From: Bacillota bacterium
Lineage (GTDB): Bacteria > Bacillota > Clostridia > Peptostreptococcales > Acidaminobacteraceae
Direction of reading: 5' to 3'
Length of the DNA stretch: 9,150 bases
NCBI GenBank assembly: GCA_023443345.1
Contig: JAEZUZ010000103.1
Coordinates: forward strand, 1-9,150
The notes beneath the pieces are model-generated. The model had not been told where the DNA came from. It ran no database searches and saw nothing but the letters and a program-made list of their open reading frames with translations. Numbering within the stretch: the first letter of the stretch is position 1; each line of letters opens with the position of its first letter. Of this stretch, positions 1 to 5,642 are shown one piece after another. A program made the translations under genes and the position numbers.

Positions 1-765
1 ATGGAGACATATAAAACAAGATTATATGACGGGTTGACACTTCTTGAATTTAATTACATGCCAATGCAGGCATACGATTTTTACCATTTATTTAAAGAGG
101 AAAATTGCGTGCTTCAAATAGGCGGAAGTGACCAGTGGAGTAACATATTAGGTGGAATAGACTTAGTAAGAAAGATATGTAAAAAAGAAGTCTATGGACT
201 TACAATGCCATTAATTACAACTTCTGATGGAAAGAAGATGGGCAAATCTGCCAGTGGTGCTATTTGGTTAGATAAAAATAAGACTAGCGTTTTTGATTTC
301 TATCAGTACTGGAGAAACACTGAGGATGTAAAGGTAAGAGAATATCTTCTTAGACTTACAATGTTAGATATTGATTACATAAATAGCATTACTGAAGTTA
401 AAGATGAGGAGCTAAACAGAGCAAAGGAAATTTTAGCTTTTGAAATAACAAAGATGGTTCATGGAGAAGAAGAAGCTCTAAAAGCACAAGAGACAGCAAG
501 AAATCTATTTTCTAAAAATGTAGATGCAAGTAATTTAGAAGAGATAAAAGTTGATATAGATTCTAAGACATGGATTGATGTATTGATGCAAGCTAATGTA
601 GCATCTAGCAAATCTGAGCTTAGAAGGCTGATTCAACAGTCTGGAATAAAGGTCGATGATCAGGTAATTAATGACCCTAACGAAATGGTAAATGCCATTC
701 TATTTGATAAAGGTTATATATTAGTGAGAAAAGGCAAAAAAAGCCACTATAAACTAGTTATTTAA
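1..765 (+). CDS. tyrS: Tyrosyl-tRNA synthetase, C-terminal part (5' end outside the window)
   Basis: Attaches tyrosine to tRNA-Tyr in the cytoplasm (class I aminoacyl-tRNA synthetase). The 254 visible residues align from memory with the second part of the Geobacillus stearothermophilus enzyme (about 419 aa). The Tyr, Gln and Asp of the tyrosine pocket lie at fragment residues 19, 23 and 26 (YMPMQAYD), followed by the family signature QIGGSDQW at 39-46. The class I KMSKS loop appears as KMGKS at 79-83. Residues from about 190 to the end look like the S4 RNA-binding domain that contacts the tRNA. About 150 N-terminal residues, including the HIGH motif, are missing, so the ATG at position 1 is an internal methionine and not the start. 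No terminator follows the stop; the nifJ promoter begins one base later, so some read-through into nifJ is possible. The family call is secure. Confidence 0.95.
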   Translation: METYKTRLYDGLTLLEFNYMPMQAYDFYHLFKEENCVLQIGGSDQWSNILGGIDLVRKICKKEVYGLTMPLITTSDGKKMGKSASGAIWLDKNKTSVFDFYQYWRNTEDVKVREYLLRLTMLDIDYINSITEVKDEELNRAKEILAFEITKMVHGEEEALKAQETARNLFSKNVDASNLEEIKVDIDSKTWIDVLMQANVASSKSELRRLIQQSGIKVDDQVINDPNEMVNAILFDKGYILVRKGKKSHYKLVI

Positions 766-794
766 TTGAAACGTTAACATTATTTATATATAAT
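766..794 (+). promoter_or_regulatory. Sigma-70/SigA-type promoter for nifJ-rubredoxin
   Basis: TTGAAA (766-771) and TATAAT (789-794) are separated by exactly 17 nt, matching the vegetative consensus at 11 of 12 positions. The -35 box begins at the base right after the tyrS stop. Transcription would begin near 801, giving a leader of about 28 nt with the ribosome binding site. Such a strong promoter fits a central catabolic enzyme. The call rests on sequence match only. Confidence 0.8.
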
Positions 795-819
795 AACAAT
801 GAAAAAAGGACGATTTTAT

Positions 820-825
820 AGGAGG
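820..825 (+). promoter_or_regulatory. Ribosome binding site of nifJ
   Basis: A full AGGAGG lies 4 nt upstream of the ATG at 830. The same motif and spacing precede the rubredoxin gene, so this serves as the local standard for judging other starts. Confidence 0.85.
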
Positions 826-829
826 AAAG

Positions 830-3800
830 ATGAGACAACCTATCACTAAGACGATGGATGGTAATACAGCTGCTGCATATATTTCTTATGCATTTTCAGA
901 AGTAGCAGCTATTTATCCTATTACACCTTCGTCACCTATGGCTGAACACGTTGATGAGTGGATGGCTACAGGAATGAAAAACATCTTTGGTCAACCAGTA
1001 CATGTTCATGAAATGCAATCTGAGGCAGGTGCTGCTGGAGCAGTTCATGGTTCATTACAAGCTGGTGCATTGACAACTACATATACAGCTTCACAAGGTC
1101 TTTTATTGATGATTCCAAATATGTATAAAATTGCTGGAGAATTGCTACCTGGAGTATTTCACGTATCAGCTCGTGCAATTGCAACACACGCTCTTTCAAT
1201 TTTTGGAGATCATTCAGACGTTATGGCTGCAAGACAGACAGGATTTGCTCTATTAGCTTCAAGTTCTGTTCAAGAAGCTGCTGATATGGCAGCAGTTGCT
1301 CACCTAAGTTCAATCAAAGCTAGTTTACCATTTTTGCATTTCTTTGATGGATTTAGAACAAGTCACGAAATTCAAAAAATTCAATTAGTAGACTTCCAAG
1401 ATCTTAAAGATTTAGTAGACTGGGAAGCACTTAAGAAGTTTAAGCAGAGAGCTCTTAGACCAGAAATGCCTATCACAAGAGGTACTGCACAGAACCCTGA
1501 TATCTTCTTCCAAGCAAGAGAAGCTTCAAACCCATTCTATGATAGAGTTCCTGGAATTGTAATTGACTACATGGAAAAAATTTCTGAAATTACAGGAAGA
1601 GACTACAAGCCATTTAATTACTATGGAGCAGAAGATGCTACAGATGTAATTATTGCAATGGGCAGTGTTGTTGGAGCAATAAGAGAGACTGTAGATTATC
1701 TAAATAGCAGAGGTGATAAGGTTGGTCTTATAAATGTACATCTTTACAGACCTTTCTTAGATGAGAAATTACATGAGGTACTACCTAAGACAGTTAAGAG
1801 AATTGCTGTTCTAGATAGAACTAAGGAACCAGGTGCTCCTGGAGAGCCACTTTACCTAGATATCAAGAATGCATTCTATGGTAAAGAAAATGCTCCTCTA
1901 ATTATCGGAGGAAGATATGGTTTAGGTTCTAAGGACACTACACCATCTCACATTAAGACAGTTTATGACAATTTAAAATCAGAAAATCCAAAGAATCAAT
2001 TTACAATATCAATAGTTGATGATGTTACTTTCCATTCTCTAGAAGTTAAAGAAGAAATTTCTACTGAACCAGAAGGAACAGTACGTTGTAAATTCTGGGG
2101 TCTTGGTTCTGATGGTACTGTTGGTGCTAATAAAGATGCAATCAAGATCATTGGAGATAATACTGATCTCTATGCTCAGGGATATTTTGCTTACGACTCT
2201 AAGAAGAGTGGTGGTGTAACAATTTCTCACTTGAGATTTGGTAAAAATCCAATTCACAGTACATACCTAATTAATGAAGCTGACTACATTGCTTGTCATA
2301 CTCAAGCATATGTATTCCAGTATGATCTACTTAAGGGACTTAAGAAGGGTGGAACATTTGTCCTAAATACTATTTGGGATGAGAAGGAATTAGATGCCAA
2401 ACTTCCAGCTTCACTAAAGAAAGATTTATTTAATAAACAAGTAAAATTCTATACAATCAATGCAACAAAGATTGCTGAGAATGTTGGATTAGGTAGCCGT
2501 ATAAACATGGTTATGCAAACTGCATTCTTTAAGCTAGCTAATGTTCTACCATTTGAAGAGGCAATTGGACTTTTAAAAGATGCAATTGTTAAGACATATG
2601 GTAAGAAGGGTGAGGAAATTGTTGCAATGAACCACAAGGCAGTTGATGAAGCTGTTACAGCTCTTGTAGAAGTTAAAATCCCTGCATCATGGGAAAATGC
2701 TCAAGAGAGTGTAGTAGAAGAATTAGTTGAAAGACCAGACTTTATCAAGAACTTACTTGAACCTTATAATAGACAAGAGGGAGATAGCTTCCCAGTAAGT
2801 GCATTTGTAGGTAGAGAAGACGGTTCATTCCCTTGTGGAACAGCAGCTTATGAGAAGAGAGGAATTGCTATACACATTCCTGAGTGGCAAATAGAAAATT
2901 GTATACAATGTAATCAATGTTCTTTTGTATGTCCTCATGCTGCTATAAGACCATTCTTGCTAGATGAGAATGAACAAGAAATTACACCAGAGGAATTTAA
3001 GACTAAGAAGGCTCTAGGTAAGGGACTTGAAAATTATCAGTACAAAATTCAAGTTTCTCCACTAGACTGTACAGGTTGTGGAAACTGTGCTCAAGTATGT
3101 CCTGCACCTAAGAAGGCACTACTTATGAAACCTCTTGGAACTCAAATTGCCAAGGAATCACCAAACTGGGAATTTGCTTCTAAACTAAGTGAGAAGAAAG
3201 ACATAATGCAACCATTTACTGTAAAGGGAAGTCAGTTTAATAAACCGCTTCTTGAGTTCAGTGGTGCTTGTGCAGGTTGTGGTGAGACACCATATATGAA
3301 AGCTATAACACAGCTTTATGGAGATAGAATGCTAATAGCTAATGCTACAGGTTGTTCATCAATCTGGGGTGGTTCAGCTCCTTCTACACCATATACAAGT
3401 ACTTGTGAAGGTAAGGGGCCAGCATGGGCTAACTCACTATTTGAAGATAATGCTGAGTATGGATATGGTATGTTAGCGGCTATTAAGAGCAGTAGAGAGC
3501 AATTAAAGTCAAGTATACTTGCACTACAAGATATGGGTATGAGTGATGAATTCAAGGAAGTATCTCAAGAGTGGATCAATACTATGGATGACTTTACAGA
3601 ATCTAAGCCACATGCATTAAAACTTATGGCAATGCTTGATACTCTTGATTCTCAAGATGAATTAGCTAAACATCACATAGATGTATTAAAACTATATAAA
3701 GATTACCTAATCAAGAAGAGCGTATGGATCTCTGGTGGAGATGGATGGGCTTATGACATTGGTTATGGTGGACTTGATCATGTATTAGCTTCAGGAGAAG

Positions 3801-4381
3801 ATATAAATGTAATTGTATATGATACTGAAGTTTACTCTAATACAGGTGGTCAAGCTTCTAAGTCTACTCCAATTGGTGCTGTTGCTAAATTTGCAGCTTC
3901 AGGCGAGAGAAGAGGTAAAAAAGATCTTGGTTTAATGATGACAACTTATGGAAATATATATGTTGCTCAGGTAGCTATGGGTGCTAACCAAAATCACTTT
4001 ATGAAAGTTCTACAAGAAGCTGAAAGCTACAAAGGACCTTCTCTAATTATTGCTTATGCACCATGTATAAGCCATGGTATTAAGACTGGTATGGGAACAA
4101 CTCAACTTCAAGAGAAGAAGGCAGTTGCCAGTGGATATTGGCACTTATGGAGATTTGACCCAAGAAAGTCAGAAGAAGGAAAGAATCCATTTATGTTAGA
4201 TTCTAAGGAGCCAACAGAAAGTTTCCAAGACTTCATCAGAAGTGAAAGAAGATATACAATGCTTGAAGGAAGCTTCCCAGAAGAAGCCAAAGTATTGTTT
4301 GAAAGAGCTGAGAAATATGCTAAAGAAAGATATAAGACTTATAAGAGACTTGCTTCTTTAGATTTCTCAAGTGAACTATAG
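830..4381 (+). CDS. nifJ: Pyruvate:ferredoxin (flavodoxin) oxidoreductase, single-chain
   Basis: Cytoplasmic homodimeric enzyme converting pyruvate and CoA to acetyl-CoA and CO2, passing electrons to ferredoxin, flavodoxin or possibly rubredoxin. At 1183 aa it has the normal length of the fused single-chain form. The N-terminal pyruvate domain carries YPITPSSP (Thr32), Glu65 and Arg115, matching the substrate and thiamine residues known from the Desulfovibrio africanus enzyme. A ferredoxin-like domain holds two [4Fe-4S] motifs: Cys691/694/697/701 and Cys747/750/753/757. The proximal cluster ligands are Cys814, Cys817, Cys842 and Cys1079. The thiamine diphosphate/Mg site is GDGW at 970-973 with an NTGGQ motif from Asn1004. 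All expected ligands are present, so it should be active. The start is supported by AGGAGG 4 nt upstream. It is followed 18 nt later by rubredoxin, in the same transcription unit. Electron acceptor preference cannot be read from the sequence. Confidence 0.97.
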   Translation: MRQPITKTMDGNTAAAYISYAFSEVAAIYPITPSSPMAEHVDEWMATGMKNIFGQPVHVHEMQSEAGAAGAVHGSLQAGALTTTYTASQGLLLMIPNMYKIAGELLPGVFHVSARAIATHALSIFGDHSDVMAARQTGFALLASSSVQEAADMAAVAHLSSIKASLPFLHFFDGFRTSHEIQKIQLVDFQDLKDLVDWEALKKFKQRALRPEMPITRGTAQNPDIFFQAREASNPFYDRVPGIVIDYMEKISEITGRDYKPFNYYGAEDATDVIIAMGSVVGAIRETVDYLNSRGDKVGLINVHLYRPFLDEKLHEVLPKTVKRIAVLDRTKEPGAPGEPLYLDIKNAFYGKENAPLIIGGRYGLGSKDTTPSHIKTVYDNLKSENPKNQFTISIVDDVTFHSLEVKEEISTEPEGTVRCKFWGLGSDGTVGANKDAIKIIGDNTDLYAQGYFAYDSKKSGGVTISHLRFGKNPIHSTYLINEADYIACHTQAYVFQYDLLKGLKKGGTFVLNTIWDEKELDAKLPASLKKDLFNKQVKFYTINATKIAENVGLGSRINMVMQTAFFKLANVLPFEEAIGLLKDAIVKTYGKKGEEIVAMNHKAVDEAVTALVEVKIPASWENAQESVVEELVERPDFIKNLLEPYNRQEGDSFPVSAFVGREDGSFPCGTAAYEKRGIAIHIPEWQIENCIQCNQCSFVCPHAAIRPFLLDENEQEITPEEFKTKKALGKGLENYQYKIQVSPLDCTGCGNCAQVCPAPKKALLMKPLGTQIAKESPNWEFASKLSEKKDIMQPFTVKGSQFNKPLLEFSGACAGCGETPYMKAITQLYGDRMLIANATGCSSIWGGSAPSTPYTSTCEGKGPAWANSLFEDNAEYGYGMLAAIKSSREQLKSSILALQDMGMSDEFKEVSQEWINTMDDFTESKPHALKLMAMLDTLDSQDELAKHHIDVLKLYKDYLIKKSVWISGGDGWAYDIGYGGLDHVLASGEDINVIVYDTEVYSNTGGQASKSTPIGAVAKFAASGERRGKKDLGLMMTTYGNIYVAQVAMGANQNHFMKVLQEAESYKGPSLIIAYAPCISHGIKTGMGTTQLQEKKAVASGYWHLWRFDPRKSEEGKNPFMLDSKEPTESFQDFIRSERRYTMLEGSFPEEAKVLFERAEKYAKERYKTYKRLASLDFSSEL

Positions 4382-4388
4382 AAATAAT

Positions 4389-4395
4389 AAGGAGG
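4389..4395 (+). promoter_or_regulatory. Ribosome binding site of the rubredoxin gene
   Basis: AAGGAGG ends 4 nt before the ATG at 4400, inside the 18-nt gap after nifJ. Its strength supports this very short reading frame as a translated gene. Confidence 0.85.
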
Positions 4396-4399
4396 AGAA

Positions 4400-4564
4400 A
4401 TGCAAAAATATATTTGTACAGCTTGCAATCATATTTATGATCCAGAGCTAGGAGATCCAGATAGTGGTATAGCTCCAGGAACAGCTTTTGAAGATATTCC
4501 AGATGATTGGGTTTGCCCAGTATGTGGAGTAACTAAGGATATGTTTGAACCATATGATGAATAA
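4400..4564 (+). CDS. Rubredoxin
   Basis: Small cytoplasmic electron carrier of 54 aa holding one Fe bound by four cysteines. Both rubredoxin knuckles are visible: YICTACNHIYDP (Cys6, Cys9) and WVCPVCGVTKDMFE (Cys39, Cys42), with the conserved acidic middle and aromatic residues (Tyr4, Tyr13, Phe30, Trp37, Phe49). Length is typical for stand-alone rubredoxins. It lies 18 nt after nifJ with a strong ribosome binding site and no terminator or obvious promoter between, so it is almost certainly co-transcribed. Known roles of rubredoxins in anaerobes include passing electrons to rubrerythrin, superoxide reductase or flavodiiron proteins in oxygen defence. Rubredoxin has also been reported as an acceptor for pyruvate oxidoreductase in green sulfur bacteria. 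Which role applies here is inference. Confidence 0.96.
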   Translation: MQKYICTACNHIYDPELGDPDSGIAPGTAFEDIPDDWVCPVCGVTKDMFEPYDE

Positions 4565-4573
4565 TAAATAATT

Positions 4574-4604
4574 AAAGTGCTCCAATGGGGCACTTTATTA
4601 TTTG
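4574..4604 (+). terminator. Rho-independent terminator of the nifJ-rubredoxin unit
   Basis: AAAGTGCTCC (4574-4583) pairs with GGGGCACTTT (4587-4596) as a 10-bp stem with one T-G wobble and a three-base loop, followed by ATTATTTG. The tail is T-rich but interrupted by A, so termination may be leaky. It begins 9 nt after the rubredoxin stop. The -35 box for the next gene lies at its edge. Confidence 0.78.
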
Positions 4605-4630
4605 ACAAAATCAATAATATAAAGTATCGT
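4602..4630 (+). promoter_or_regulatory. Candidate promoter for RNase H and the membrane protein
   Basis: A perfect -35 TTGACA (4602-4607) is followed after 17 nt by TATCGT (4625-4630), which matches TATAAT at 4 of 6 positions. Transcription would start about 4636-4638, on the ATG at 4637. Other -10-like hexamers nearby (TATAAA at 4618, TATGAT at 4636) have the wrong spacing (10 and 28 nt). The weak -10 limits confidence. Confidence 0.5.
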
Positions 4631-4636
4631 TTCTAT

Positions 4637-5170
4637 ATGATAAAGATTGTCACTGATGGTTCATGCCATGGAAATCAATTTGAAAATAGTCCAGGAGGCT
4701 GGGCAGCAATTCTAAAGTATAAAGATAAAGAAAAAGAAATTTTTGGTTATTGCGATTCAACAACAAACAATAGAATGGAGTTGACAGCAATAATTGAGGC
4801 TCTAAAGGCACTTAAGAAATATGATATTCCAATAGTTCTATATTCAGATAGCGCATATATTATAAATACCATCAATCTTGGATGGTATAAAAATTGGATA
4901 AAAAATGGCTGGAAGACAGCAAATAAGAAAAGTGTAAAAAATAGAGACTTATGGATAGAATTGCTGGGTATACTAGATAAGTGTAAAGATATTAAATTCT
5001 ATAAGATAAAAGCACATATACTTTCAGGAGATAGTGACAAGATCCAAAAATGGTATGATACATTTATAAAAGAATCTCACTATCTCGATATGCAAGAATA
5101 TATTGAATTGCTAAAATTAAATAATAGAGTTGATAATTTAGCCCAAAATGAAAGAAATGAGGAAAAATGA
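4637..5170 (+). CDS. RNase HI-type ribonuclease with enlarged C-terminal loop
   Basis: Predicted to cut the RNA strand of RNA-DNA hybrids, as in primer and R-loop removal. The catalytic carboxylates of the fold are visible: Asp7 in TDGSCHGN, Glu48 in NNRMELTA, Asp71 in YSDSAY, and Asp166 in NNRVDNLA. His127 in KAH matches the flexible-loop histidine. No N-terminal hybrid-binding domain is present. His127 and Asp166 are 39 residues apart, against about 10 in E. coli RNase HI, because of an inserted charged, aromatic segment (about 130-162) that makes the protein 177 aa rather than about 155. The ATG at 4637 is chosen because the first beta strand (MIKIVTDGS) begins there; the in-frame GTG at 4577 lies inside the terminator stem. 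There is no Shine-Dalgarno sequence before 4637, and the candidate promoter places the transcript start on the ATG. The gene overlaps the next by 4 nt. Confidence 0.88.
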   Translation: MIKIVTDGSCHGNQFENSPGGWAAILKYKDKEKEIFGYCDSTTNNRMELTAIIEALKALKKYDIPIVLYSDSAYIINTINLGWYKNWIKNGWKTANKKSVKNRDLWIELLGILDKCKDIKFYKIKAHILSGDSDKIQKWYDTFIKESHYLDMQEYIELLKLNNRVDNLAQNERNEEK

Positions 5171-5616
5171 AAAAGAACACTTTTAACTCTTTTATATGGA
5201 ATGGCCTATGGTTTGCCATAGTATATTTATATTTCTTTGTACCAAGTGTTAAGGCAATAGTAAATATAATTACATTAAATAAAAATATGCAAATCTTGAT
5301 ATTTACATTTATTACTGTCCTATATGCAGTTTCAACAACTTCTCTATTTATTGTGCCTTTGGGAAAATGGAATAAGGATTTTGTAAGTCAATTTCCACTT
5401 ATAGTATATAACATAGTATTTTTAGCTCTTATAACAATAAAGGTTTTAAGTTTATCTGAATCAAGGCTAGCTCTTGCAATTGCCTACAGTGGAATTTTTA
5501 TAGAATTCTTGATGATCAATGCTATAATGAAATACAAGCAAATTAAGCTAAGAAGCGTTGAAAGTGCCAATAGAACTAGGCCGAGAATACATGAATACAA
5601 GGATCTATCACTTTGA
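5167..5616 (+). CDS. Four-helix integral membrane protein of unknown function
   Basis: I do not recognise this 149-aa protein. It has four hydrophobic segments at about 10-36, 42-63, 76-94 and 101-121, short loops (one with GKWNK), and a basic, hydrophilic tail (KYKQIKLR onward). Positive charges at both ends predict both termini inside. No enzyme motif, metal-binding cluster or signal peptidase site is visible. The start is supported by GAGG 4 nt upstream and by an ATGA overlap with the RNase H stop, which implies translational coupling. The last codons and the stop form part of a U-tailed hairpin. Co-transcription with RNase H does not by itself suggest a function; a small permease or stress membrane protein would be a guess. 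The gene is convincing from position and coding character, its role is not known. Confidence 0.8.
   Translation: MKKNTFNSFIWNGLWFAIVYLYFFVPSVKAIVNIITLNKNMQILIFTFITVLYAVSTTSLFIVPLGKWNKDFVSQFPLIVYNIVFLALITIKVLSLSESRLALAIAYSGIFIEFLMINAIMKYKQIKLRSVESANRTRPRIHEYKDLSL
5520..5528 (+). promoter_or_regulatory. Possible extended -10 promoter inside the membrane protein gene, ahead of copA
   Basis: TGCTATAAT is an exact extended -10 element (TGnTATAAT). A poor -35 candidate, TAGAAT at 5501-5506, lies 16 nt before TATAAT. If used, a transcript would start near 5535, pass through the hairpin at 5602-5628 and reach copA. In such AT-rich DNA a chance match is possible, so this is tentative. Confidence 0.3.
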
Positions 5617-5628
5617 TAGATCTTTTTT
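5602..5628 (+). terminator. Intrinsic terminator (or attenuator) overlapping the membrane protein stop, just before copA
   Basis: GATCTATCA (5602-5610) and TGATAGATC (5614-5622) form a perfect 9-bp stem with a CTT loop, followed by six T. Upstream AAG can extend the pairing into the T run. The left arm encodes the final residues of the membrane protein and the stop TGA is the first three bases of the right arm. It ends only 14 nt before the copA ATG at 5643, leaving no room for a full promoter between, so it may act as a terminator with read-through or as an attenuator. Confidence 0.85.
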
Positions 5629-5642
5629 ACAAGTAGGTTTTT

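Noticed and set aside
1..3. ATG at the first base as the tyrS start
   Set aside because: The reading frame begins in the middle of the catalytic domain; about 150 residues, with the HIGH motif, are missing upstream.
733..765. Terminator at the end of tyrS (GGC-A7-GCC and the AACTAGTT palindrome)
   Set aside because: The stems are only 3-4 bp and have no T run after them.
766..780. Formal annotation of a CcpA (cre) or Rex operator before nifJ
   Set aside because: The site lacks the correct spacing for the cre consensus and only one Rex-like half-site is present, so it is kept only as a low-interest observation.
2039..4290. Minus-strand reading frames at 2039-2257, 2449-2637, 3316-3555 and 4108-4290
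   Set aside because: They lie wholly inside the well-supported nifJ gene, show no recognisable protein features, and are expected by chance opposite a long coding region.
4577..4636. Upstream GTG start adding 20 residues to RNase H
   Set aside because: The GTG is inside the terminator stem, lacks a Shine-Dalgarno sequence, and the extra residues do not belong to the RNase H fold, which starts at MIKIVTDGS.
5629..5642. Cop-box-like TACAAGTAGG just before copA
   Set aside because: Only the left half matches TACAnnTGTA, which is expected by chance in AT-rich DNA.
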